Shown: one piece after another, positions 38,747 through 48,563 of the stretch
Layout of the letters: every line of letters starts with the position of its first letter
Numbering within the stretch: the stretch's first letter is position 1
NCBI GenBank assembly: GCA_022447495.1
Contig: JAKVBH010000014.1
Coordinates: forward strand, 62,001-126,000
DNA from: Marinovum sp.
Lineage (GTDB): Bacteria > Pseudomonadota > Alphaproteobacteria > Rhodobacterales > Rhodobacteraceae
DNA: 64,000 nucleotides
Reading direction: 5' to 3'
Translations under genes and position numbers: made by a program
The notes under the pieces: model-generated
What the model saw: only the letters and a program-made list of their open reading frames with translations
Databases searched by the model: none
What the model was told of the DNA's origin: nothing

Positions 38747-40039
38747 CTATTTCTCGGGGATCAAGCCCCGCGGCGCGAACCGCAACACGAGTAGCAGAAC
38801 GAGCCCCATCGTGAAAAGCCGCATGTGCACCGCGCTATCAAGCAGGTGGTCCTTGAGCGCAGATCCATCGGCGAGACCCGCCGTGATCGTTTGCATCAGG
38901 AAAACCCCCAGCGGCTCCACCTGGACCCACAAGAACCAAATCAGAAAACCGCCGAGAACAGCACCGAGATTGTTGCCAGACCCACCCACGATCACCATGA
39001 CCCAAACAAGGAAGGTGAAGCGCAACGGCTGATACGACGCAGGCGTCAGCTGACCATCCAACGTGGTCATCATAGCACCTGCAATGCCGCAAACCGCAGA
39101 CCCCAGAATGAAAATCTGCAAGTGTCGCGAAGTTACGTCTTTGCCCATGGCTCGTGCCGCAACTTCATTGTCGCGAATGGCGCGCATCATGCGACCCCAA
39201 GGCGACTTAAGAGCGAGTTGCGCCAGCACCAGGATTACAATGAGCACCGCGGCAAACATGAAACCATAAGAGAGCTTCACGTAGAGGCCAGACGCTTCCA
39301 CCACCTCAAGGCCCAGGCCCGAGGCCCGCTCCACAAAGATGGGATCATTCTGCAGGTCAATCTCGTACGGCACCGGGCGCGGCAGGCCATTCACGTTTTT
39401 GACGCCTCGCGCGAGCCAATCCTCGTTTTTGAGAAATGCGATGAGAATTTCCGCAATCCCAAGCGTTGCAATCGCGAGGTAGTCGGACCGCAGGCCAAGC
39501 GCTGTTTTGCCAATGACCCACGCCGCCGCCGCCGCAAGGACACCGCCCACGGGCCAGGCGATCACAATCGGCAAGCCCGCCCCGCCGAGATAACCGGTAG
39601 CCGCGGGGTTAACGGACTCAATCGCATCGCGGGCCGGGCCAAAGACCGATTTGTAAATGAGGAAACCGCCGATAAGCACAGCCATCATGGCCAGGGCCTT
39701 CAACCGCCCCTTCGGCATCCTTCGTGTGACAAAAACTGCGGCCACAATCGTCGCCAATCCGATGAGCAATGCCAGGAACATTTGAACGCCGCCGGCGGAC
39801 CACGCTTCGGGCACCGCGGGCATCGAGACCAACACAGCCGCCAACCCGCCAAGGCCCACAAATCCCATCACTCCCACATTAAAGAGCCCTGCAAATCCCC
39901 ATTGCAGGTTCACACCAATGGCCATGATCGCAGAGATCAACCCCATGTTGACGATCGTGAGCGCGAGGTTCCAGCTTTGAAAGGCACCAGTGCCCACAAT
40001 GAGGAGCGCCACAAGGGCAAAAAGACCAAACTCCCTCAT
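38747..40039 (-). CDS. livM: Branched-chain amino acid ABC transporter permease LivM
   Basis: GVNLQWGFAGLFNVGVMGFVGLG; SDYLAIATLGIAEIL; hydrophobic; in liv operon. Confidence 0.9.
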   Translation of the reverse strand: MREFGLFALVALLIVGTGAFQSWNLALTIVNMGLISAIMAIGVNLQWGFAGLFNVGVMGFVGLGGLAAVLVSMPAVPEAWSAGGVQMFLALLIGLATIVAAVFVTRRMPKGRLKALAMMAVLIGGFLIYKSVFGPARDAIESVNPAATGYLGGAGLPIVIAWPVGGVLAAAAAWVIGKTALGLRSDYLAIATLGIAEILIAFLKNEDWLARGVKNVNGLPRPVPYEIDLQNDPIFVERASGLGLEVVEASGLYVKLSYGFMFAAVLIVILVLAQLALKSPWGRMMRAIRDNEVAARAMGKDVTSRHLQIFILGSAVCGIAGAMMTTLDGQLTPASYQPLRFTFLVWVMVIVGGSGNNLGAVLGGFLIWFLWVQVEPLGVFLMQTITAGLADGSALKDHLLDSAVHMRLFTMGLVLLLVLRFAPRGLIPEK

Positions 40040-41046
40040 ACCGATTTCCCCCTGAACAGACCCGTCGGTCGGAAGAGCAGAACAATCACCAAGATCACAA
40101 AACTCACCGCAAATTTGTATTCCGTGCCAAGCAGTTGCAGCAGACCCGAGGGGTCAAGCGCGTCGGGCAAAATATAGGTGGCAACCTTCTTCCAAGCATA
40201 GGTGATGGTGACCTCTGAGAAAGCCACGATGAACGCGCCTGCAATCGCACCTAGGGGCGAGCCCAAGCCCCCCACAATGGCCGCCGCAAAGATCGGCAAA
40301 AGCAGTTGGAAATATGTAAAGGGCTTAAAACTCTTGTCGAGGCCGTAAAGCGTGCCCGCAATCGTCGCCAGCGCCGCCACGATAATCCAGGTCACCATGA
40401 CCACCCGTTCGGGGTTGATCCCAGAGAGCAGCGCGAGGTCTTCATTGTCCGAATAGGCCCGCATCGACTTGCCCGTGCGCGTCCGATTGAGGAACCAAAA
40501 GAGCGCAACCACGCACAGGATCGCCACCACAATCGTGAGGCCCTGGGTCGTCTTAAACGCCAAACCCTCACGCAGTCCGGTCATCTCTTTGAAGTCCCGC
40601 GCGCGGATGATGAAGCGTTCACCATCTGCAAACCTTTGATCATCCGTTCCGATAATAAAGCGCACTAAGCCATTGAGCATAAACATAACGCCCATGGAAA
40701 CGATTACGAGGATCACGGGCTTCGCGCGCTGCTCGCGGTAGAATTTGTAGACTCCCCAATCGGTGAACAGCACGAGCGCCGCACAGGCCGCAATGCCAAA
40801 CGGCAGCGCCAAAAGCGCCGTGGGCAAAGGCCCAAAACTCACGCCCCAAGACTGCAAAAGCCAAGTAAACAAGATCGTCGACATGGCCCCAAATGCCATG
40901 GTGTCGCCATGGGCAAAGTTCGAGAACCGCAAGATCCCGTAGATCAACGTGACCCCCAACGCCCCAAGCGCCAACTGCGCGCCATAGGCCGTCGCCGGGA
41001 TCACCACAAAATTGAGAAGCGCCACGATGGCGTTAAGAAAGTCCAT
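40036..41046 (-). CDS. livH: Branched-chain amino acid ABC transporter permease LivH
   Basis: ALGVTLIYGILRFSNFAHGDTMAFGA; start chosen at 41046 because ATG overlaps the upstream TGA (ATGA). Confidence 0.88.
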   Translation of the reverse strand: MDFLNAIVALLNFVVIPATAYGAQLALGALGVTLIYGILRFSNFAHGDTMAFGAMSTILFTWLLQSWGVSFGPLPTALLALPFGIAACAALVLFTDWGVYKFYREQRAKPVILVIVSMGVMFMLNGLVRFIIGTDDQRFADGERFIIRARDFKEMTGLREGLAFKTTQGLTIVVAILCVVALFWFLNRTRTGKSMRAYSDNEDLALLSGINPERVVMVTWIIVAALATIAGTLYGLDKSFKPFTYFQLLLPIFAAAIVGGLGSPLGAIAGAFIVAFSEVTITYAWKKVATYILPDALDPSGLLQLLGTEYKFAVSFVILVIVLLFRPTGLFRGKSV

Positions 41047-41429
41047 CAACCACCAATCCCACATTTGCCAGTCCCGGAGACCCAAACTGGACCTGCACCC
41101 TCGTTAGGAAGCAGATGCACAGAGTAAGACGCCCTGCTGCCGTCTCCAAACAGAGTGAGCGTATGAGAAGAGCCCTCTGCAAAACCGTGCATCGACAGAG
41201 TTCCATTGGCTTCGTCAATCAAAACCAAGGCCGGAACTTTTTCATTTTCGCGAGGGAAAATATTGCCAATCCGGGACTCAAAATCCCAATTGGCGTCAAT
41301 GCGCGTGGCTGGCTGGCCGCACTCCAACGAGCTTTCACACAACTCAAACTCGCAGATGGCCAAACTTTGCGGCAAAGCAAAAGCCGTGACCGGTAAACTC
41401 GAGAGAATTGCAAACAGTCTAGCTTTCAC
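41046..41429 (-). CDS. Small predicted secreted protein (hypothetical) inside liv operon
   Basis: 127 aa, GTG start 2 bp after livF stop; signal-peptide-like MKARLFAILSSLPVTAFALPQSLA; stop overlaps livH ATG; four Cys. Confidence 0.7.
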   Translation of the reverse strand: MKARLFAILSSLPVTAFALPQSLAICEFELCESSLECGQPATRIDANWDFESRIGNIFPRENEKVPALVLIDEANGTLSMHGFAEGSSHTLTLFGDGSRASYSVHLLPNEGAGPVWVSGTGKCGIGG

Positions 41430-41431
41430 TG

Positions 41432-42145
41432 TCAGCCCCCCAAGAAACTCTTGCGCACGTCCGGATCAGCCAAAAGCTCTTTGCCCGTCCCCGTATGCGC
41501 GTTACGGCCTTGGACCAGAACGTAGCCTGTGTCAGCAATCTCAAGGGCTTGGCGGGCGTTTTGCTCGACCATCAGGATGGAAATTCCCGTCCGCGCCACT
41601 TCAATGATCCGGTCAAAAAGCTCGTCCATCACGATGGGACTCACCCCCGCCGTGGGTTCATCGAGCATCAGAACCTGCGGCTGGGTCATGAGCGCGCGGC
41701 CCACGGCCACCTGCTGACGCTGCCCACCGGAAAGCTCACCCGCCGCCTGATTGCGCTTTTCTTTCAGGATCGGGAACAGATCGTAGACCTGCGCCATGGT
41801 GCCCGCGATGTCGTCGGTCCGGATGAACGCTCCCATCTCAAGGTTCTCTTCCACGGTCATCGAGGTGAAGATATTGGACGTCTGCGGCACGAACCCCATG
41901 CCCTTGGCAACCCGCGCCTGCGGGCTCAGCTTGGTGATATCCTCGCCGTTCAAACGCACTGCGCCGGACCGTACATCGAGCATCCCAAAGACAGCTTTCA
42001 TCGCCGTCGATTTGCCCGCCCCGTTGGGCCCGACGATCACGGCAATCTCGCCCTTGTCGACCTTGACCGTACACTCATGCAGGATATCCGGCCCCTTGCC
42101 GTATCCGCCGGTCATCGTGTCTCCGATCAGGAATGGCTCGCTCAT
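41432..42145 (-). CDS. livF: Branched-chain amino acid ABC transporter ATP-binding protein LivF
   Basis: VGPNGAGKSTAMKAVFGML; LSGGQRQQVAVGRALM; LDEPTAGVSP. Confidence 0.92.
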   Translation of the reverse strand: MSEPFLIGDTMTGGYGKGPDILHECTVKVDKGEIAVIVGPNGAGKSTAMKAVFGMLDVRSGAVRLNGEDITKLSPQARVAKGMGFVPQTSNIFTSMTVEENLEMGAFIRTDDIAGTMAQVYDLFPILKEKRNQAAGELSGGQRQQVAVGRALMTQPQVLMLDEPTAGVSPIVMDELFDRIIEVARTGISILMVEQNARQALEIADTGYVLVQGRNAHTGTGKELLADPDVRKSFLGG

Positions 42146-42231
42146 GCCCCCCATCCTTCTTCTGGCCCCAAATATCCCGGGGGGTCGCCCTTTTGGCGCC
42201 ATTGGTTCAAGCCCAATGGACGACGCAGCCA

Positions 42232-43008
42232 TCACGCGCTTTCCTTGTTCTTGAGCCCGGTGCCAAGATAGGCCTCGATCACCTGTTCATTGGCCTTGAT
42301 CTCATCGATCGTGCCCTGCGCCAGCTTGCGCCCCTCGGCCATGACGATCACTGTCTCACAGAGACGCCCAATGAAATCCATGTCATGCTCAATGATGCAA
42401 AACGTATAGCCGCGCTCCCGGTTCAACCGCTCAATGGCTTCGGCAATGGTTCCCAGAAGAGTTCGGTTCACACCGGCGCCCACCTCATCGAGAAAGACGA
42501 TTTTGGCGTCGACCATCATCGTGCGACCGAGTTCCAGCAGCTTTTTTTGCCCGCCTGACACCGCGCCCGCTGGATGATCCGCCAAATGTTCGATGGTGAG
42601 GAATTCGAGAACCTCATCGGCTTTGGCCTTCAGCGCGCGCTCTTCATCAGCGATGCGGCGACGGCCAAACCACGTATTCCAAAGCGTCTCGCCTGATTGG
42701 CTCGAGGGCACCATCATCAGGTTCTCGCGGCAAGTCATGGAGGAAAACTCGTGGGCAATCTGGAACGTACGCAGCAGTCCTTTGTGAAAAAGCACGTGGG
42801 GCGGTAAGCCTGTGATGTCTTCACCATCCATCAATACCTTTCCATGCGTTGGAGGAAGTACGCCCGCTATAACATTGAAAAGAGTTGTTTTTCCGGCACC
42901 ATTGGGGCCAACCAATCCTGTGATCTGACCGCTTTCAATCGACAAAGTGGCACCATCAACAGCGCGAAATCCGCCGAAGTGTTTGTGCAGGTCATGGACC
43001 TCAATCAC
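42232..43008 (-). CDS. livG: Branched-chain amino acid ABC transporter ATP-binding protein LivG
   Basis: GLVGPNGAGKTTLFNVIAGVL; VSGGQKKLLELGRTMM; LDEVGAGVN. Confidence 0.92.
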   Translation of the reverse strand: MIEVHDLHKHFGGFRAVDGATLSIESGQITGLVGPNGAGKTTLFNVIAGVLPPTHGKVLMDGEDITGLPPHVLFHKGLLRTFQIAHEFSSMTCRENLMMVPSSQSGETLWNTWFGRRRIADEERALKAKADEVLEFLTIEHLADHPAGAVSGGQKKLLELGRTMMVDAKIVFLDEVGAGVNRTLLGTIAEAIERLNRERGYTFCIIEHDMDFIGRLCETVIVMAEGRKLAQGTIDEIKANEQVIEAYLGTGLKNKESA

Positions 43009-43118
43009 AAGCGTTCCCCTTGATGTCTTCCCCGGTAGCGGGCTGTGCCGCCTTTGTCTTTATTTGGCAAGGGGGCACGAACGAAAATCCGCGCCCTCCC
43101 GCATAGATTTTACCCGAT

Positions 43119-44312
43119 TTACCGGTATTGAACCGTTTCGATTTTGCCGCCTTTAACTTCGATCTGACGGTAGTTGCCAGCAGATTCGCCCGGGCCAATA
43201 AGCTCAACCGCCGATGCGCCGACGTAGTCGACGTCACCACCAGCGGCGAGAATTTCCAGAGCCTTGGCAAGATCTCCAGGGAAGATTTGCTCGCCTGGTG
43301 CGTTGGCCACCATCATGACCTTTTCTTTGTAAGCCGCAGGATCTTCAGAACCCGCTGCTTGCATGGCCAAAAGGATCAGAGCTGCCGCGTCATAGCTTTC
43401 GGCGGCGAACGGCGATGTACCGTCAAAGCCGTCTGCCATGGCAGCAAACTGAGACGCGCCGGGGCTGTCTGTGCCTGGCACCTGTCCTGTGGAGCCGTCG
43501 ATGTCGGAGCCAAACTGATCGGTGAGCGACTCGCCGATCATGCCGTCAGGAAAATGGAACGTATCGAACGCGCCGGTTTCAATCGCGCCGCGCACAACGC
43601 CAGCACCACCTTGGTCCACATAGCCCGCCACGACAAGACGCTCGCCGCCCGCGGATGCCAAAGCACCAACTTCTGCGGAATAGTCCGCTTTGCCGTCTTC
43701 GTGTGCTGCAGAGATGGTCACCGTGCCGCCCGCCGCTTCAAACGCCGCTTGGAAGCTGTCCGCGAGGCCTTTCCCGTAGTCGTTGTTGGTGTAGGTCACC
43801 GCGACTTCATTGATGCCTTGTTCCATGAGCACTTCGGTCATCACCACTCCCTGACGCGCATCCGATGGCGCGGTGCGGAAGAAGAGGCCATTATCTTCGT
43901 TGTTTGCGTGGCTCAGGCCGGGGGATGTCGCGGAGGGCGAAATCATCACCATCCCATTTGGCACAGCCACGTTTTGCAGCGCCGCACCGGTCACGCCAGA
44001 GCAATCGCCACCAACGATGCCGCTGACGCCATCCGATGTGATCAGACGTTCTGCCGTAGCCGTTGCCGCGGCCGCATCAACGCATGTGGTGTCACCACGG
44101 ATCGCTTCTACGGATTTGCCACCGAGGAATGTGCCAGCCCCGTTCACTTCCGAAATCGCCATCTCGGCCGCAGGGCCCATTTCGGCCACAAGCGATTCAA
44201 TCGGACCAGTAAAGCCCAAGAACACGCCGATTTTCACGTCCGCGTGGCCGCCGGCTGTCGCCGCTCCCGCCACAAGCGCGGATGCTGCGCTGGCAAGCAA
44301 TAGTTTTTTCAT
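43119..44312 (-). CDS. livK: Branched-chain amino acid ABC transporter substrate-binding protein
   Basis: Signal peptide MKKLLLASAASALVAGAATAGGHA; IGVFLGFTGPIESLVAEMGPAAEMAISEVN. Confidence 0.88.
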   Translation of the reverse strand: MKKLLLASAASALVAGAATAGGHADVKIGVFLGFTGPIESLVAEMGPAAEMAISEVNGAGTFLGGKSVEAIRGDTTCVDAAAATATAERLITSDGVSGIVGGDCSGVTGAALQNVAVPNGMVMISPSATSPGLSHANNEDNGLFFRTAPSDARQGVVMTEVLMEQGINEVAVTYTNNDYGKGLADSFQAAFEAAGGTVTISAAHEDGKADYSAEVGALASAGGERLVVAGYVDQGGAGVVRGAIETGAFDTFHFPDGMIGESLTDQFGSDIDGSTGQVPGTDSPGASQFAAMADGFDGTSPFAAESYDAAALILLAMQAAGSEDPAAYKEKVMMVANAPGEQIFPGDLAKALEILAAGGDVDYVGASAVELIGPGESAGNYRQIEVKGGKIETVQYR

Positions 44313-44451
44313 TTTGGTTCTCCCAGTTGAATACTTTTCTGCACATGACGCTACGCGAGAGACTATCAATTGAAAAGAGCCGTCTGACGGTGCCGTGAGG
44401 TCCCTGGCGTCACAAAAGACCTGGCCTATCTTGGTTCATAGGAGGTGCCTT

Positions 44452-45540
44452 ATGATCCGATCTTTAACCTGGGCTACCATTTTGGTTGCTCACCCCTTCT
44501 TCACCAGCGCGGAAACCGTTTCCACCAGCGCCGGTCCAATGGAAGTCCGCACCGTCATCTCCGGCCTAGATGCGCCTTGGGCCGTGGGGTTTCTGCCGGG
44601 TGGACCTTTGCTTATCACAGAACGCGACACTGGGGAATTGCTACACATTGTCGATGGCAAAGTGACCAGCGTGCGTGGCGTTCCTTCCGTGGCAAGCGAC
44701 GGTCAAGGCGGCCTTCTAGATGTTATGGTACCCAGTGACTTCACCCAATCGCGCGAGATTTTCATGACCTATGCCCGACCAAACGGCGGTAGATCAGCCA
44801 CCGCAGTGTTAAAGGGACGGCTTTCCCAAGACGGCACACGCCTCCAAGACACGAAAACGATTTTCACTATCGCCAACCCCACACGGTCAGAACGCCACTT
44901 TGGTTCCCGTATTGTCGAGGCCAAAGATGGGCACCTCTTTGTCACCGTTGGCGACCGCGGCGACCGCCCCTCGGCTCAGGACACCACCAATCACAACGGC
45001 ACCGTGGTGCGCATCACCCGCCACGGTGCCCCTGCCCCAAGCAACCCCGGTTTTGACCAACCCGAAATTTGGTCTTACGGGCATCGCAATCCCCAAGGCG
45101 CCACACTTGATCTGGCAGGCAATCTCTTAGTGGTGGAACACGGCGCGCGCGGCGGCGATGAAGTCAATGCCGTCAAGAAAGGTGCAAATTTCGGATGGCC
45201 TGTCATTTCCTATGGCACGCATTACTCAGGCGGGAAAATCGGTGATGGGACGACAAAAGCAGGGATGGAACAACCCGAGTTTTACTGGGATCCCTCCATC
45301 GCTCCGTCCGGTATGATGGTCTACTCTGGAGCGCTCATACCCGAATGGCGCGGCGACATTTTTGTAGGCTCGCTTAAGTTCGACTACATCTCACGCCTCG
45401 ACGGAACGCCAATGCAAGAACAAGAGCAAATCCAAGGCAATGCGACCCTGCGCGTTCGCGACGTCCGGGAAGGTCCAGACGGCGCGATCTGGTTTCTCAG
45501 TGTTGGCGAAGGCGCGCTTTACCGGATGGCACCTTCCTGA
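44452..45540 (+). CDS. PQQ-dependent sugar dehydrogenase (glucose/sorbosone dehydrogenase-type)
   Basis: Signal peptide; GLDAPWAVGFLPGGPLLITERDTGEL; SYGHRNPQGATLD; VVEHGARGGDEVN. Confidence 0.9.
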   Translation: MIRSLTWATILVAHPFFTSAETVSTSAGPMEVRTVISGLDAPWAVGFLPGGPLLITERDTGELLHIVDGKVTSVRGVPSVASDGQGGLLDVMVPSDFTQSREIFMTYARPNGGRSATAVLKGRLSQDGTRLQDTKTIFTIANPTRSERHFGSRIVEAKDGHLFVTVGDRGDRPSAQDTTNHNGTVVRITRHGAPAPSNPGFDQPEIWSYGHRNPQGATLDLAGNLLVVEHGARGGDEVNAVKKGANFGWPVISYGTHYSGGKIGDGTTKAGMEQPEFYWDPSIAPSGMMVYSGALIPEWRGDIFVGSLKFDYISRLDGTPMQEQEQIQGNATLRVRDVREGPDGAIWFLSVGEGALYRMAPS

Positions 45541-45709
45541 GCCTTTCTTCCTCTTGCTAAAAATACCCTAGGGGTCTGTGGGCAACGCCCCCAGCAGATA
45601 TACGCCCCCCAGACACGCGACACACGACAGCGCAGCGAAACCAACGAGAAAGGGCGCCGCGAAACCGCAGCGCCCCCAGACTTCAGTGCTCGTTTGAGCG
45701 GGTATGCCC

Positions 45710-47317
45710 TTAAGCAATCCACCAACGCTCTGGAGCCTTTTCGCCATCCATCGACCAGTTAGACGCGGTCTGCTCTGGGTGAGCAACTTTGGTCGAGAGG
45801 CCCTCAATGTAGTTGGCAAACATAGGCACAACGGCACCGCCATCCTCGTGGATGAGCATTTGCGCGTCTTTGTACATGTCCGCGCGTTTCACTTCGTCGA
45901 GCTCGGCGCGGGCCGCCACAACGATGGAGTTGAACTTCTTGGCGTCGTCGGTGTCTTTCCACGCCGTGTCATTCCACTCTGTGCTGTCCACATACGCGGA
46001 AGAGTACATCCAATCCTGGGTTGGCCGACCGCCCCAGTAGCATGCACACCAACCTTTTTTGTTCCAAACATTGGACCAGTAGCCATCAGATGGCTCGCGC
46101 ACGACTTCGATGTCGATGCCCGCTTCTTTGGCCGAGGCTTGGATCAACTGAGCCGCATCCACCGCACCGGCAAAGGCCGCGTCGGACGCAGAGATTTGGA
46201 TCCTGCCGGAGTGGCCAGACGCTTTATAGTGCTTGGCCGCCATCTCTGGATCGAAGTCGCGCTGCGGTAAGTCCGCCCAAAACGGCACTGAGGGCGAGAT
46301 CGGGTGATCGTTGCCGATGGTGCCATGACCCAGAAGGATCTTGTCGAGCATCTCTTGCTTGTTCACGGACCATTTCAGAGCAAGGCGCAGGTCGCGGTTG
46401 CCGAAGGGCTCAACATCGAGACGCATTGGGAACGTGTAGTGCAAGTAGCCCGTGCTCTCTTTGATGTTGACGTTGGGCGCGCGACCAAAGAGCGCCACAG
46501 TCTTAGGATCGAGGCGGTCGATGATGTGGACTTGGCCGGATAGCAACGCGTTTTGACGCGCTGTTAGGTCCACAATGGAGAGCATCTCAACGCTGTCCAC
46601 AAAGGCCGCGTTGGATTTGAAGTAGTTGGGGTTCTTGGACGCCAAAACGCGCACACCAGGCTCAAAGGTTTCGATGACGTAGCCACCTGTACCGATGCCC
46701 GAGAGCGGATCTACCATACCATCTTTGGAAGGCATAATGATCAAGTGATAGTCGGTCACAATGAAGGGGAAGTCTGCGTTTGGACCATCGAGGTCAAAGA
46801 CCACGGAGTTGCCCTCTGCCGAGATGTTGGTGACCGCCGTCAACAAACCTTTCGCGGCAGATTTTGAGTCCTCATCGCGGTGGTAGTTATAGGTCGCGAT
46901 CACGTCCGCAGGTGCGACTGTTTTACCGTTGGAGAAGGTCACGTCAGGACGCAGGTTGAACGCCCATGTGGCACCGCCGTTGCGAGGTTCCCAGCTCTCG
47001 GCCAGTTCGCCGCGCAGCTTGCCGTCCGGGCCAACTTCGATGAGGTGGTTGCCCCAGAGGTAGCCCATCGCAGTGGCGAAGCTGTTCTCATATGTCGAGG
47101 GATCCAGTGTGTCAGTGGTTGAGCCATGGCCACGACCGATCTTCAAATCGCCACCCATGTTTGGCGTCATCGCCTCAACTTGGCTCGCCATCCCCAAGGC
47201 CGCGGGCACGGCCACACCGGCTGCAACCACAGATGTGATGAACGAACGGCGGTCGATACGACCGGTGGCATATTTCGAGGTTTGGGCGTCGAGATACGCC
47301 TTGTACCGATTTGACAT
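45710..47317 (-). CDS. Peptide/nickel-type ABC transporter substrate-binding protein with Tat-like signal
   Basis: Twin-arginine motif DRRSFITSVVAAGVAVPAALG; ABC SBP family 5 features (LAESWEPRNGGATWAFNLRPDVTFSNGKTV). Confidence 0.9.
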   Translation of the reverse strand: MSNRYKAYLDAQTSKYATGRIDRRSFITSVVAAGVAVPAALGMASQVEAMTPNMGGDLKIGRGHGSTTDTLDPSTYENSFATAMGYLWGNHLIEVGPDGKLRGELAESWEPRNGGATWAFNLRPDVTFSNGKTVAPADVIATYNYHRDEDSKSAAKGLLTAVTNISAEGNSVVFDLDGPNADFPFIVTDYHLIIMPSKDGMVDPLSGIGTGGYVIETFEPGVRVLASKNPNYFKSNAAFVDSVEMLSIVDLTARQNALLSGQVHIIDRLDPKTVALFGRAPNVNIKESTGYLHYTFPMRLDVEPFGNRDLRLALKWSVNKQEMLDKILLGHGTIGNDHPISPSVPFWADLPQRDFDPEMAAKHYKASGHSGRIQISASDAAFAGAVDAAQLIQASAKEAGIDIEVVREPSDGYWSNVWNKKGWCACYWGGRPTQDWMYSSAYVDSTEWNDTAWKDTDDAKKFNSIVVAARAELDEVKRADMYKDAQMLIHEDGGAVVPMFANYIEGLSTKVAHPEQTASNWSMDGEKAPERWWIA

Positions 47318-47582
47318 GTGTCAGGTGCCTCCCTGTTGGCTTATTATGACGAAGCAACTTTCGCCCACGGAATTTCAAATTGCAACGCTCACAACCCCAC
47401 GTTGTGGCCAGAAAAAAAGATTTGCATTCCCGAGAATTCTTGAAAGTGTGGGTTCATAAGAAAAAGAGCGGGCAAAACACTCTCGTTCAATACCAGGGAT
47501 AGGTGAGCGTGGTGCCAGGGCACCGGCGCAGCCAAAGACAAGCGGCGGGTTTCACAATTTCGACCTGCGCAAGGGGGCTAAA

Positions 47583-48563
47583 TTGCATCCGGTTCTTGCA
47601 ACCATTTTAAAGCGTATAGGACTTGGTGTCCTGACGCTATTCGTGGTCTCTGTCATCATTTTCTCGGCGGTCAACATGCTGCCAGGGGATTTTGGTGAAG
47701 CGGTTCTAGGCCAAGCCGCAACTGAGGAGACCGTCGCGGCGTTCCGCCGCGAACTCGGCCTCGATCAACACCCCGTCATGCGCTACGTGCAATGGGTTGG
47801 CGGCGTACTCCAAGGCGACTTGGGCACCTCCTTTTCAGGCCGAGCGGCCTCTGGTGTGGACCGCTCTAGGGCCGTTGTGGATTTGGTGCTTCCACGCTTG
47901 AATAATACGTTGTTTCTGGCCGCCATGACCGCGATCATCGCGGTGCCGCTGGCGCTGTTCCTAGGGATCACAGCGGCTTTGTGGCGCAATTCGTTCTACG
48001 ATAAATCGGCCTCGGCGCTGACGTTGACGACGATCTCATTTCCTGAGTTTTTTGTAGCCTATATCCTCATTCTGCTCTTGGGCACACTCTATCCGATGTT
48101 CCCATCGCTGGCGACGGTGCAGCCCGATATGGGTTTGGGCGAACGCATCTATACTGCGGTCTTGCCTGCCCTGACGCTGACGCTTGTCATCGTGGCACAT
48201 ATGATGCGCATGACCCGTGCAGCAATCATCAACCTGCTCGCATCGGACTATATTGAGATGGCACGGCTCAAGGGGGAAAGCCCCCGCCAGGTAATCTTGC
48301 GCCACGCGCTACCCAATGCTTGGGCGCCGATCGCCACCGTGATCGCCTTTAACCTTGCCTATCTTGTGGTGGGTGTGGTGGTTGTGGAAGTGGTATTTGT
48401 ATACCCTGGCGTCGGACAGCTTATGGTGGACGCCGTCAGCTCGCGCGACATTCCGGTTGTCCAGGCCTGTGCCCTCTTCTTTGCCGCCACTTATATTATC
48501 CTCAACCTCATCGCTGATGTCATTGGCATCGTGACCAACCCGAGGCTTCTGCACCCAAGATGA
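47583..48563 (+). CDS. ABC transporter permease (Dpp/Opp B type)
   Basis: ILKRIGLGVLTLFVVSVIIFSAVNMLPGD; TTG start after aaggggg RBS. Confidence 0.9.
   Translation: MHPVLATILKRIGLGVLTLFVVSVIIFSAVNMLPGDFGEAVLGQAATEETVAAFRRELGLDQHPVMRYVQWVGGVLQGDLGTSFSGRAASGVDRSRAVVDLVLPRLNNTLFLAAMTAIIAVPLALFLGITAALWRNSFYDKSASALTLTTISFPEFFVAYILILLLGTLYPMFPSLATVQPDMGLGERIYTAVLPALTLTLVIVAHMMRMTRAAIINLLASDYIEMARLKGESPRQVILRHALPNAWAPIATVIAFNLAYLVVGVVVVEVVFVYPGVGQLMVDAVSSRDIPVVQACALFFAATYIILNLIADVIGIVTNPRLLHPR

Noticed and set aside
38825-40177. 450-aa + strand ORF opposite livM
   Set aside because: Antisense of a clear permease; composition (His/Arg/Gln-rich) is typical of spurious shadow ORFs.
43128-44303. 391-aa + strand ORF opposite livK
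   Set aside because: Shadow ORF; no domain features.
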